Below, one piece after another: positions 27,590 through 35,871 of a stretch of 64,000 nucleotides of DNA. Source of the DNA: CALAGB01 sp963815715 (GTDB taxonomy: Bacteria > Chloroflexota > Chloroflexia > Thermomicrobiales > Thermomicrobiaceae); the NCBI GenBank assembly GCA_963815715.1, contig CAWFHU010000001.1, positions 1,240,001 to 1,304,000 of the forward strand, given 5' to 3'. The translations under genes and the position numbers were made by a program. Each line of letters starts with the position of its first letter. Positions within the stretch are counted from its first letter, which is position 1. The notes under the pieces are model-generated. The model was not told where the DNA came from. It made no database searches and was given only the letters and a program-made list of their open reading frames with translations.

Positions 27590-27859
27590 TTACGCGACCG
27601 CCAGAATTCCGTGATGCACCGGTATATTCGTCATTCCCCAATCGAGCGGCCATTGGAGCCACGCCCGATGCAGCAGGAGGAAACCGTCGTGGTTGTGCGT
27701 GATCAGAATTCGCTCGAGTCGCGCAGCGCGAGAAAGTACCTGTGAATCGGGACTTCGTTGACCGAGGTCGTGAAATGCACGAAGGACATCGTGCCCTCGA
27801 GATGCGAGTTCCTCTGCAATGCGCACGGTGACGTCTTCGTCGCAGTAGAACAACGCCAC
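27590..27859 (-). CDS. DUF5615-like PIN-fold toxin candidate
   Basis: An 89-residue protein with the DUF5615 (Mut7-C/PIN-like) layout: acidic N-terminus FYCDEDVTVRIAEELASRGHDV, a central DSQVLSRAARLERILITHNHDGF with the metal-type acidic/histidine residues, and a C-terminal VHHGILAV. It ends right after that strand, about 15-20 residues shorter than most members, so it may be truncated. It begins 6 bp behind the antitoxin-like gene. Probable role is an endoribonuclease toxin, by family inference. Confidence 0.65.
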   Translation of the reverse strand: MALFYCDEDVTVRIAEELASRGHDVLRAFHDLGQRSPDSQVLSRAARLERILITHNHDGFLLLHRAWLQWPLDWGMTNIPVHHGILAVA

Positions 27860-27865
27860 CGATAG

Positions 27866-28195
27866 TCAGCCTTGAAATGATGATTGATTGAGCAGAATTC
27901 GCGCATCTACTGGGTCTGGATCGCGTAGATAGTAAAACACCGCGGCATGAACCGCGTCTCGGGAGAGATCGAAATCGTCAGCGACGCTCTCGACAGTGCT
28001 ATCTGGATCAGACAGGTCAGCGATGACGACCCATACCGACACTCCGTTATCGCGGATGATCGCTCGATCAGGACCAAACCCGAGTGGCGTTGGGTCAACG
28101 TGGCGGCTGATCAGACCCTGCGCCGCGTCCGAATCTACGTCGTCCACGAGTGAGCGAATCCGGTTCCGATTGATGTGTTTGTGGTCGGTCAGCAT
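27866..28195 (-). CDS. DUF433-like antitoxin candidate
   Basis: A 109-residue acidic protein. The C-terminal part, DSTVESVADDFDLSRDAVHAAVFYYLRDP, is a helix-turn-helix resembling the DUF433 DNA-binding antitoxins that pair with DUF5615 toxins. The N-terminal 60 residues contain FGPDRAIIRDNGVSVWVVIADL. It is first in a two-gene unit with the toxin candidate, the usual order for type II modules. Likely binds the toxin and its own promoter; neither is shown by the sequence. Confidence 0.6.
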   Translation of the reverse strand: MLTDHKHINRNRIRSLVDDVDSDAAQGLISRHVDPTPLGFGPDRAIIRDNGVSVWVVIADLSDPDSTVESVADDFDLSRDAVHAAVFYYLRDPDPVDARILLNQSSFQG

Positions 28196-28293
28196 GTCTC
28201 AAGCCTCGGATAACTGGATGACTACGCGGCGGATTTGGCTGAGTTTACATGATCCTTCGTAGCACATTACCATGCAGCATGCGAGGTGGAAAC

Positions 28294-28330
28294 AGTAGCG
28301 CCACCAGACGTTGATCACGGTGGCGCTACT
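28294..28330 (-). terminator. hairpin terminator of the dioxygenase-like gene
   Basis: A perfect 12-bp stem (AGTAGCGCCACC and GGTGGCGCTACT) with a 13-nt loop, 10 bp past the stop of the minus-strand gene; on that strand the stem is followed by GTTTCC. A weak T-run, so efficiency is uncertain. Confidence 0.65.
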
Positions 28331-28340
28331 TGAAAGGCTT

Positions 28341-29204
28341 CTACACCGGCTCGTAGGAGACGACGAACATACCGTAATACGTCGGGTGCTCGTAGCTGAG
28401 GACCTCACCCTTCATCGGCGTGTGCTTCAGCGCCCCGGCCAGCATCAACGTCTGCCACAGTCCGTCGATGGCCGCTTCACGAGCCTTCTCATCGGTCAGC
28501 GAAATCAGGCTGCCAGGATCGTCCCGCTTCAGCGCGTCCATCACGATGCCGTCTACTTCTTCGGCGGCCGGGCTGAACCCGTAGGGGCCGCTCTCCTGGT
28601 GCTTGTGCGCCCAGTCGCAGGAGGCGACGAAGGCGATGTTGCGGCCATCCTTCTCGGCCGCTTCGGCGATCGCGGTGCCGAACTCCACCATCGACTCGCG
28701 CGGCAGGCTGCGCGATGGGTTGGCAATGACGATGGGCGGGCCGATCGGATCCGGCGCGGGGGCCAGCACGCTTCCGTGCCCGACCGCGTTCTGGTTGTGA
28801 CCGAGGAACCAGGCCGGAACCATGACGCCCCAATCCATCGGGATCGCGCTCTGGTGCCGTGCGTTCCCGGCGTAGCCGCCCATGGCGATCGGCACTCCGC
28901 GTGCCTGGGCCGCTTCGGCAATGGCGTCCGTCATGGCGGCGTCGACCGGCACGTTCATCTCCAGCGTGCGGCCGCCCCAGGAAAGCGTCCCCGCGGCGCG
29001 AGCGACAGAAGCCAGACAGATGGTGCCGTCGACGCGGAATCCGTGCGGCGTGGCAATCACGACGACGTCTGGCTTGGTGGCGGCGGCACGGCGTCCGACC
29101 TCCTCCAACGCGGCGCGGGTGGCCAGACCGCCTTCTGCGTCGTCACTCACGGCTGGAATGAGTGAGAAGCCATGCGGAGTGATGCAGGCGTAGACCAATG
29201 GCAT
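28341..29204 (-). CDS. class III extradiol dioxygenase (LigB-like) family protein
   Basis: A 287-residue protein of the LigB/MEMO/AMMECR1-associated family. Its start YACITPHGFSLIP contains the first metal-type histidine; VVVIATPHGFRVDG gives a second, and ASCDWAHKHQESGPYGF a third cluster of His residues late in the chain. The GPYGFSPAAEEVDGIV stretch is typical. I chose the ATG at 29204, which follows GAAAGGAAT; an upstream start at 29228 adds eight residues. It could be a ring-cleavage dioxygenase or a non-catalytic MEMO-like protein; no aromatic-degradation genes lie nearby. Confidence 0.78.
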   Translation of the reverse strand: MPLVYACITPHGFSLIPAVSDDAEGGLATRAALEEVGRRAAATKPDVVVIATPHGFRVDGTICLASVARAAGTLSWGGRTLEMNVPVDAAMTDAIAEAAQARGVPIAMGGYAGNARHQSAIPMDWGVMVPAWFLGHNQNAVGHGSVLAPAPDPIGPPIVIANPSRSLPRESMVEFGTAIAEAAEKDGRNIAFVASCDWAHKHQESGPYGFSPAAEEVDGIVMDALKRDDPGSLISLTDEKAREAAIDGLWQTLMLAGALKHTPMKGEVLSYEHPTYYGMFVVSYEPV

Positions 29205-29610
29205 TGAGGCTGATTCCTTTCTCAACATCGACGCGGTCAGCTGACGCCGACCGCCGTAGCGAACCCCATCATAGCGCGGCTCGAGACATCCGCTCTAGGG
29301 TCCACCACGGAGAGCGCTGTGACCGATCCATTCGAGCCCAAGAAATCGGACCAAATTCGTCGCCTGTTTGGCACAGGTGATGCGATGCCGACCGACATTA
29401 GGTGATAGCTCTTCTCAGGCAAAGCGGGAAGCCACCTCTGACGAGGATCGTTGAGGTGGGAAGATCCGAGAACGGCGCGTGATCGACCCGCCAGATCCTC
29501 AACGACGTGTTGTGGGTCCTATTGTCTTTCTGGCACATAGGCTCATAATATGTAAACACCGTCTTCGTCCCAACGTCTTGCCTCACCGGCATGAATCGAT
29601 AGGAGGACAG
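29205..29610. other. divergent intergenic region
   Basis: About 400 bp between the dioxygenase-like gene and the unknown gene at 29611. I see no convincing gene or RNA structure; a short frame starting near 29398 on the minus strand lacks support. Confidence 0.3.
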
Positions 29611-29847
29611 ATGTCCCGCCTGATCATCGCCAACCGCCGGGGTCACCAGGTGCTGGAATGGGATTCCGCCGTCGACACCGAGGAGACGCGTGAAGCCATT
29701 GCCGAGGCCGAGCGGATCATCAAGGACGCGCGCCAGCGCGGCTGTGCCGTTTCCCGCAAGGTCGAGGGCAAACACGTGCTCGATCGTGGACGATTCGACC
29801 CATCAGCCGAGGAGTATCAGATCATCGCTCCGATCGCGGGCGGTTAG
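29611..29847 (+). CDS. small conserved-looking protein of unknown function, 78 residues
   Basis: Begins MSRLIIANRRGHQVLEWD and has a helical middle (DTEETREAIAEAERIIKDARQRG) and a short beta-rich end (DPSAEEYQIIAPIAGG). The ATG has a perfect site, AGGAGGACAG, so translation is likely. No cysteine, signal peptide or membrane segment. I do not recognise the family. It is followed 85 bp later by another unknown gene and then the Rieske fusion gene, all on the same strand. Confidence 0.65.
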   Translation: MSRLIIANRRGHQVLEWDSAVDTEETREAIAEAERIIKDARQRGCAVSRKVEGKHVLDRGRFDPSAEEYQIIAPIAGG

Positions 29848-29932
29848 ATCGTCGATAACAGGCGGCTGGGGCCGTGCCCTGGCCGCCTGACAGACCTTTA
29901 ATCATCAACTCCAAAGGACAAAGGGAGCGCTC

Positions 29933-30415
29933 ATGGCCCGGTTCTTAGACTGGCTGCTACGACGTAGCATCGAGCTTCCCATCGAAGCGCGGCAGGACGG
30001 AATTGAGCTACCCTGGACGCAGCACTGGTACCACGTGCCCAAGCGGAGCGCGGGCTGGGACTTCCGCGAGGAGGACTACCAATCGGCCCGTACCAATGCG
30101 CGCATCGTGGCCCGCGAAACGCTCGGAGACGACGTCTGGGAGCACGTACTCCGAGACGGCTACGTCGACGTCCCGTCGGGCCGCTTCCGTGGACTGACGT
30201 ATCGCCTGAGGGTCGGCCGCCGCATCGAGGTTCGTTGCCAGCCGGGCACTGATTCCCCGTGGCCCTTCCCCTACCTCTGCGTCAACCCGAGCTACCCACT
30301 GCCGGAGGAAGAGTTCTTCGCCCATCTCTATCTCTACGTACGCGATCAGGAGGATGAGATCATCCGCGTGGCCGCACCACAACCCTGGGATCAGCGACTG
30401 GGCCGCACGTTCTGA
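29933..30415 (+). CDS. uncharacterised protein, 160 residues
   Basis: Unrecognised family. The protein is rich in aromatic and acidic residues: ELPWTQHWYHVPKRSAGWDF near the start, a basic middle (YRLRVGRRIEVRC), then SPWPFPYLCVNPSYPLPEEEFFAHLYLYVRD, which looks like a folded beta domain with two cysteines. No membrane segment. A start site with GGGAGC precedes the ATG. It lies 85 bp after one unknown gene and 123 bp before the Rieske fusion gene. Confidence 0.65.
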   Translation: MARFLDWLLRRSIELPIEARQDGIELPWTQHWYHVPKRSAGWDFREEDYQSARTNARIVARETLGDDVWEHVLRDGYVDVPSGRFRGLTYRLRVGRRIEVRCQPGTDSPWPFPYLCVNPSYPLPEEEFFAHLYLYVRDQEDEIIRVAAPQPWDQRLGRTF

Positions 30416-30538
30416 CACACGCTGACCCGACGGATTGCGACATTCTTCGGATGCCTGCGCCACAAAATCGCGCTACGATGTTGACGAAACTGGTATCAAC
30501 TCAGGCTGTCATCTCGCAACGCGCGAAAGGGGATCGCC

Positions 30539-32317
30539 ATGGCTGTGGCCGCCGACAGGCTCGTCCGAGTGGGACGCATCGAAGAATTGGATAAGCCACG
30601 CATCGTTTCAGGAGGACGTCACGGCATTGCCGTGATCGTCGATGACGGCACGGTCTTCGCCGTCGACAATCGTTGTCCGCACATGGGCTTCCCGCTCCAT
30701 CGCGGTAGCGTCTGCGACGGAATCCTCACCTGCCACTGGCATCACGCGCGCTTCGATCTGGCAAGCGGCGGCACGTTCGACCCGTGGGCGGACGACGTCC
30801 GCGTTTATGACACGGTGATCGAAGATGGCGTGGTGTTCGTCGATCCGCAGCCCAAGCCGATCGATCAGGAAAAGCGCTGGAAGCAGCGCCTGCACGACGG
30901 GCTGGAGCAGAACCTCAATCTGCTGATGGTCAAGTCGGTTCTGGGCCTGCAAGAAGCCAACGTGCCTGCAGGCGATGTCATTGAGATTGGCGCCCGATTC
31001 GGCTCGACCTTCCGGCGTGCAGGCTGGGGACCAGGGCTAACGATCCTGACGGCGATGGCCAACACGCTTCCGGCACTTAACCGAGAAGAGCAGGCGCTCG
31101 CCATGTATCACGGTATGGTGCACGTGGCGTCGGATGTGAACGGCGCACCGCCCCGCTTCCAGCTCGATCCACTGCCGAAAGCCGATGTGCCGATCGAACG
31201 CCTCAAGGTTTGGTTCCGCCAATTCATTGAGGTACGTGATTCCGACGGAGCCGAACGCGCGCTGCTGAGTGCCATCGACTCAGGCGCGACGCAACAAGAA
31301 CTGGCCGACATGCTCCTCGCAGCCGGCACCGATCACGTCTACCTGGACGGCGGCCATACCACCGACTTCATTAACAAGGCCTGCGAGATGCTCGACATGG
31401 TCGGATGGGATCAGGCGACCGACGTGTTGCCAAGCGTCGTCCGCGGTCTGGCCATGGCTCGACGCAGCGAGGAGCTCAACATCTGGCGGCACCCGGTCGA
31501 TCTCATTGCGCTCCTCGATAACGCAACTGCGCGTCTCGACAATCTCGTCCGCGACCGCGCTGGAACGGGCGACTGGCCCGGATTCGGCGAACTGGTGGAA
31601 CTGCTGCTCGGCGAGGATCCGGAAGCCACTTTCAATGCCATGCTCGCCGCGCTCGAGGCAGGCGCATCACTCACTGATATCAGCCAAACGTTGAGCTACG
31701 CCGCGGCGCTGCGAGTGGCCCGCTTCCATACCAGTAACGAGTTCTCCGACTGGATCACCGTGCTGCATACTTTCACCTACTGTAACGCCGTGCATCAGTC
31801 GCTCAAGCGAGCGCCGTCAGCCGAACTGGCACGTGGCATCTTCCACGGCGCGGCCAGCCTCTATCTGGACCGATTCCTCAACATGCCGGCGGCGCGGCTG
31901 CCTGAGGAACGTCCGGGCTCCAACGAACCGGCACCGGCAGAAGAATTGCTTGCCGAGCTACTCGAGCTGATGGATCGGGAGCAGCGCGTCAACGAGTCGG
32001 CTCTCGTGGTGCATCGCTATCTCGATCAGGGATACGATCGGGCACCGCTGCTGGCAACGCTCGGGCGCACGCTGCTACGTGAAGACGCCGAGTTCCACAG
32101 CTATCAGATGTATGAAGCTGGTTTGGCGCTGGAGCGAGAGCTACGTGAGACTCGTCCAGAAGCCGCGAATCATGCACTGATCGCGGTCACACGTTACTTG
32201 GCCGCGCACGCGCCAACGTCGCGCGCCATGTTGCAGACGGCTCGCACGGCCATGCGGCTGCAGCGCGGTGAAGAGGTCTACGAGGATCCGGAAGACGCGC
32301 TGGCCGCCGAAGGCTAA
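30539..32317 (+). CDS. Rieske [2Fe-2S] domain fused to a large helical His-rich domain
   Basis: A 592-residue protein. Residues about 8-103 form a Rieske ferredoxin-like domain with both ligand boxes: Cys46-x-His48 (NRCPHMGFPLHRG) and Cys65-x2-His68 (TCHWHHARFD). The remaining 480 residues are helical and of no family I can name. They contain histidines in regular helix positions: YHGMVH (191, 195), DHVYLDGGHTTDF (266, 273), RFHTSNEF (397), VLHTFTYCNAVH (410, 419) and FHGAAS (436), suggesting a metal-dependent oxygenase that receives electrons from the Rieske domain. This is inference; no classical ring-hydroxylase 2-His-1-Asp site is evident. The ATG follows GAAAGGGGA. Confidence 0.8.
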   Translation: MAVAADRLVRVGRIEELDKPRIVSGGRHGIAVIVDDGTVFAVDNRCPHMGFPLHRGSVCDGILTCHWHHARFDLASGGTFDPWADDVRVYDTVIEDGVVFVDPQPKPIDQEKRWKQRLHDGLEQNLNLLMVKSVLGLQEANVPAGDVIEIGARFGSTFRRAGWGPGLTILTAMANTLPALNREEQALAMYHGMVHVASDVNGAPPRFQLDPLPKADVPIERLKVWFRQFIEVRDSDGAERALLSAIDSGATQQELADMLLAAGTDHVYLDGGHTTDFINKACEMLDMVGWDQATDVLPSVVRGLAMARRSEELNIWRHPVDLIALLDNATARLDNLVRDRAGTGDWPGFGELVELLLGEDPEATFNAMLAALEAGASLTDISQTLSYAAALRVARFHTSNEFSDWITVLHTFTYCNAVHQSLKRAPSAELARGIFHGAASLYLDRFLNMPAARLPEERPGSNEPAPAEELLAELLELMDREQRVNESALVVHRYLDQGYDRAPLLATLGRTLLREDAEFHSYQMYEAGLALERELRETRPEAANHALIAVTRYLAAHAPTSRAMLQTARTAMRLQRGEEVYEDPEDALAAEG

Positions 32318-32343
32318 CCGTCCTCAACCAATCGAGATCGTAA

Positions 32344-32368
32344 CTGGCGGGGCGAGTTGCCCCGCCAG
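32344..32368 (+). terminator. hairpin downstream of the Rieske gene
   Basis: A perfect 10-bp GC-rich stem (CTGGCGGGGC and GCCCCGCCAG) with loop GAGTT, 27 bp after the stop. No T-run, so it may be a terminator or a member of the local palindrome family. Confidence 0.5.
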
Positions 32369-32407
32369 CTTCATGCGCGCGAGTACGTCTCCACCCAGAC
32401 TACTAAT

Positions 32408-32541
32408 GTAGTGGCGGGCGTCTCTGCCCGCCTTCGTCGAGCTCGCGAGCGCAACTCGTCCAGATCCGAATGTCAAATGAAACCCTCACGAATCACGTGC
32501 GCGTACGGCTCACGATGGCGGGCAGGGACGCCCGCCACTAC
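32408..32541. repeat. inverted pair of hairpin units
   Basis: Two units, 32408-32432 and 32517-32541, are inverted relative to each other. Each begins GTAGTGG on its outer side and folds with arms GGCGGGC/GCCCGCC. The 84 bp between show nothing further. They differ from the other GTAGGGG units in arm sequence but share the layout. The whole 366-bp gap 32318-32683 has no gene. Confidence 0.65.
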
Positions 32542-32683
32542 GACGCTGGTGACGTGGAAGATCTGACGAGCGATGTCTGATTCGGCGGGCACATATGCTA
32601 TCGTCGAGCGCGGCCCTGATACGGCGACGTCCCCGTAACAGGCCGAGGCGCGAAATAGTGTCGGGTATGGAGGGTGGAGCGCG

Positions 32684-33898
32684 GTGAGTTGGAGACCTCG
32701 TCTCAGGCTCAGTCACGACAACCGCCGCATCTTCTACGGGATGGCGTTCGGCGAAGGCGCCTTCGGCATCTATCAGACGCTCTGGCCCCTCTACATCGCT
32801 GCCCTCGGCGCCTCGCCTCCGGAAGTCGGCTTCGTCATGGGCCTCGTCGGAATCAGCAGACTCTTCACGCTGATTCCGAGCGGAATCCTGGCGGACCACA
32901 TCCCACCTCGGGCGATCATGGTGACGGGCCGCGCACTCACCGCGCTCGGCATGCTCCTCTTCGCCATCGCCAACTCATGGTGGCAGCTTATCCCGTTCGG
33001 GCTGGTCATCTCGGCCGGAGCAGTGGCCTTCCCCACCATCCTTTCGATGATCGCTGCCGGTGCTGGAGAAGGGCCGAATCGCACCCGGGTCTTCACATTG
33101 ATCAATACGGTCGCGCCGTCGACCGGACTGCTGATAACCCCTGCCCTCGGTGGACTCATCGCCGCCACGATCAGTCTACGGGCCGTCTTCGTCGTCGCCG
33201 GAGTGTTTGCTGCTGCCGCGGCGATCTCGTTCTCGACCATCACTCCCAGACCAACGCCGAGTAAGACGGAGACAAAGGCCGACTATCGTGCCGCCGTCGC
33301 TGACCGCTCAATCCTGACGATCCTGATCTTCGAGATGATCGCGATCTTCGCGCTTTCAGTGGGCATCGCGCTCGTTCCAAACTACCTGCAGGACGTCCAC
33401 CACGTGAGCGACGGAGTCATCGGAGTGTTCGGGTCCGTCGGCGCCCTCGGAAGCATCTCGTTGGGGTTGATCATCCATCGCATTCGCCGATTTCAGCAGC
33501 CTTTCAATGCGCTCATGCTCTCGATCGGCTCGGTGGCGTGCGCGCTCCTCCTCTTGATCGTCAGCGGCTCCACCATGGTGTTCGGTCTTGCTTACTTGCT
33601 GCGGGGTGGTTTCTTCGTCACGTGGACACTCTTCGAGGCCGCGCTGAGCGTCGTCACGCCAGCACACCTGCGTTCGCGCACGTATGCGCTGGCCGAGATC
33701 ATGAGCGGCGCCGGATATTCGGTCGGCCCCTTCATCAGCGGCTGGTTGTACGCCGTCAAACCGGCGATGCCCCTCTACGCCGGTCTGGCCCTCACAATGA
33801 CCCTTCTCGCGTGCATCCCGATCGGGCAACGCTTCTTCATGGCCGGAACCAGCGCGGCGGTACATCGAGCGGTGAATGCCGAGCACACAATGGAGTAG
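32684..33898 (+). CDS. MFS transporter
   Basis: A 404-residue protein with about twelve helices. The loop motif GLVGISRLFTLIPSGILADHIPPRAIM corresponds to motif A, and the second half begins near DYRAAVADRSILTIL. The repeat of GLVVGxxGSxG-type sequence in GVFGSVGALGSISLGLI marks the second bundle. GTG start with GGAGGGTGGAG upstream. Likely a drug or metabolite exporter; substrate unknown. Confidence 0.87.
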   Translation: MSWRPRLRLSHDNRRIFYGMAFGEGAFGIYQTLWPLYIAALGASPPEVGFVMGLVGISRLFTLIPSGILADHIPPRAIMVTGRALTALGMLLFAIANSWWQLIPFGLVISAGAVAFPTILSMIAAGAGEGPNRTRVFTLINTVAPSTGLLITPALGGLIAATISLRAVFVVAGVFAAAAAISFSTITPRPTPSKTETKADYRAAVADRSILTILIFEMIAIFALSVGIALVPNYLQDVHHVSDGVIGVFGSVGALGSISLGLIIHRIRRFQQPFNALMLSIGSVACALLLLIVSGSTMVFGLAYLLRGGFFVTWTLFEAALSVVTPAHLRSRTYALAEIMSGAGYSVGPFISGWLYAVKPAMPLYAGLALTMTLLACIPIGQRFFMAGTSAAVHRAVNAEHTME

Positions 33899-34060
33899 CC
33901 TGCCGCAGGTCTCTCTTCCTCCGCTGATTCTCAGCAGACGTGATGTCCTCCAAGTGACGGATGACGTGTGCGTTCGCCAAGCTTTAATCCTCATCCAAGG
34001 ATGTGGACCTAGAGTTACCCTCCGGTGTACCGACGATCGGCCCGGAAAGGGGACGCTTGC

Positions 34061-34522
34061 TTGCTCAAGCTGTTGATTCGACTTCTGAAGATCGGAATTC
34101 CCGCAGGATTGATCCTGTTCGCACTGATCCAGCTCATCCCATATGGACGCACCCACAGCGATCTAGCCGCCACCAATCCCGTCACCTGGGACAGCCCGCA
34201 GACCCAACAACTCGCCATGCAGGCGTGTGGCGATTGTCACAGCAATCAAACGACCTGGCCCTGGTATTCCAACATCGCGCCGATCTCCTGGTTGGTGCAG
34301 GAACACGTCGATCACGGACGCCAGATTCTCAATTTCTCCAACTTCAGTCCGAATCAGCGAGGCGCCGACCGGGCCGCGCGAGCCGTTCAGAACGGAAGCA
34401 TGCCGCCCAGCTATTACACGCTCATCCACGCCAACGCACGTCTCACCGACGCTCAGAAGCAGCAACTGATTCAGGGACTCATCGCCACGTTCGGCAGCGA
34501 GCGTGGATTGAAATCGCCCTAG
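34061..34522 (+). CDS. membrane-anchored heme-binding (Haem_bd) c-type protein (1)
   Basis: A 153-residue protein with an N-terminal helix (LLKIGIPAGLILFALIQLI) and a single c-heme site ACGDCHSNQTTWPWYSNIAP, the signature of the Haem_bd family. MPPSYYTLIHANARL near the end supplies the probable axial ligand region. Start is TTG at 34061 with AAAGGGGAC upstream. The c-heme part lies outside the membrane. A paralogue sits at 61450-61899 on the other strand. Role is probably electron transfer, not demonstrated. Confidence 0.83.
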   Translation: MLKLLIRLLKIGIPAGLILFALIQLIPYGRTHSDLAATNPVTWDSPQTQQLAMQACGDCHSNQTTWPWYSNIAPISWLVQEHVDHGRQILNFSNFSPNQRGADRAARAVQNGSMPPSYYTLIHANARLTDAQKQQLIQGLIATFGSERGLKSP

Positions 34523-34768
34523 TGCTCCAACCGACAATGCAACTGCCTCGCCGAACCCGCGCGAGAAATCCGCGTGAATGGCGTGGGCTATACGACGCCG
34601 ATGACGCAATCTCCACAGCGGCCGGCTGGGGAATCAAGACGAGCGGCGGGACGGTTACAGTACCCTAGAAGAGTGACGTTATATTGATGCAGGCATCAAC
34701 CGTTGCAGCGACGAACCGCCAGTCAAACGATTATCCGGGAGCCTAAGGCTCGCATGGGAGGAATGGGA

Positions 34769-35647
34769 ATGAAGATCGGCGTCGTTTTTCCACAGGTCGA
34801 GATTGGGCCGGATCCGGCTGTCGTACGTGAATACGCCCAGACGGCCGAGGGGCTCGGCTACACGCACATCCTGGCCTACGATCACGTCATCGGTGCCGAC
34901 GTCTCCAACCGGCCGAACTGGCGCGGGCCGTACACGCTCGACACCCAATTCCACGAGCCCTTCGTCCTCTTCGGCTACCTGGCCGCCATCACCAAGCTCG
35001 AACTGGTCACGGGAGTGATCATCCTGCCGCAGCGACAGACGGTGCTGGTCGCCAAGCAGGCGGCCGAAGTCGACGTCCTCACCGGCGGGAAGTTCCGGCT
35101 CGGCGTCGGCGTCGGTTGGAACGAGGTCGAATACGAGTCACTCAACGAGACCTTCCGCAACCGCGGTCGACGTGAAGAAGAGCAGATCGATGTCATGCGC
35201 ATGCTCTGGACGCAGAAGTCGGTCACATTCAAGGGCAAATGGCATAGCATCCCCGGCGCCGGACTCAAGCCGATGCCGATTCAGCAGCCAATTCCAGTTT
35301 GGATTGGCGGATCGACCGACCCGGCGTTCAAGCGCATCGGCAAGATGGCTGATGGTTGGATGCCACAGTTCCGGCCAAACGCCGAAGGAGAGGCCAAGGT
35401 TGAGTCGGTGCGTCAATATACCCGCGACGCGGGGCGCGACCCAGATGCGCTGGGCATGGAAGCACGGTTGAGCATCGGCATGACGCCGCGTTCGGAATGG
35501 CGGCAGGACATCGAGCGCTGGAAAGAGCTCGGCGCCACGCATCTCTCGATCAACACGATGAACGCCGGTTTGTCGACACCTCAGGATCACATTGCCTTAC
35601 TTGGCGAACTGGCCGAGGAGCTCGGACTGGCCGATTTCAAGGAGTAA
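34769..35647 (+). CDS. LLM-class F420/flavin-dependent oxidoreductase
   Basis: A 292-residue luciferase-like TIM-barrel protein. The start MKIGVVFPQVEIG and AQTAEGLGYTHILAYDHV fit the F420-dependent branch. ITKLELVTGVIILPQRQTVLVAKQAAEVDVLTGG-type sequence contains the usual LLM cofactor loop, followed by FRLGVGVGWNEVE. Substrate unknown. Choosing ATG 34769 puts GGAGG 8 bp upstream; other in-frame ATGs at 34754 and 34763 are close. It stands alone. Confidence 0.87.
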   Translation: MKIGVVFPQVEIGPDPAVVREYAQTAEGLGYTHILAYDHVIGADVSNRPNWRGPYTLDTQFHEPFVLFGYLAAITKLELVTGVIILPQRQTVLVAKQAAEVDVLTGGKFRLGVGVGWNEVEYESLNETFRNRGRREEEQIDVMRMLWTQKSVTFKGKWHSIPGAGLKPMPIQQPIPVWIGGSTDPAFKRIGKMADGWMPQFRPNAEGEAKVESVRQYTRDAGRDPDALGMEARLSIGMTPRSEWRQDIERWKELGATHLSINTMNAGLSTPQDHIALLGELAEELGLADFKE

Positions 35648-35702
35648 TGCGTCGTCGGGCGCAATGACTGGAGCCCAGATAGCACCCAACGCATTGTCAT
35701 CT

Positions 35703-35834
35703 GTAGGGGCGCACTGCCGTGCGCCCGATCAATCCCCACGTTGGGATTCTATTCGCGCGGACGCACAGCAGTGCGCCCGACCAACCCCCACGTTGGGATT
35801 CCATTCGCGCGGGCGCACAGCAGTGCGCCCCTAC
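35703..35834. repeat. tandem and inverted hairpin repeat block
   Basis: Outer inverted units 35703-35726 and 35811-35834 both carry GTAGGGG on the outside and arms GCGCAC/GTGCGC. Between them a segment of about 52 bp (CCCACGTTGGGATT followed by ATTCGCGCGG and the core GCACAGCAGTGCGCCC) occurs twice in tandem, with a central core at 35759-35778. It lies between convergent genes. Confidence 0.75.
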
Positions 35835-35871
35835 CGGGGGTCTGACGTGCTTTGAACAAGCTGGCCGCTGC

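Noticed and set aside
27357..27662. Minus-strand frame of 101 residues overlapping the toxin end
   Set aside because: Arg/Ser-rich composition and no ribosome site; probably not coding.
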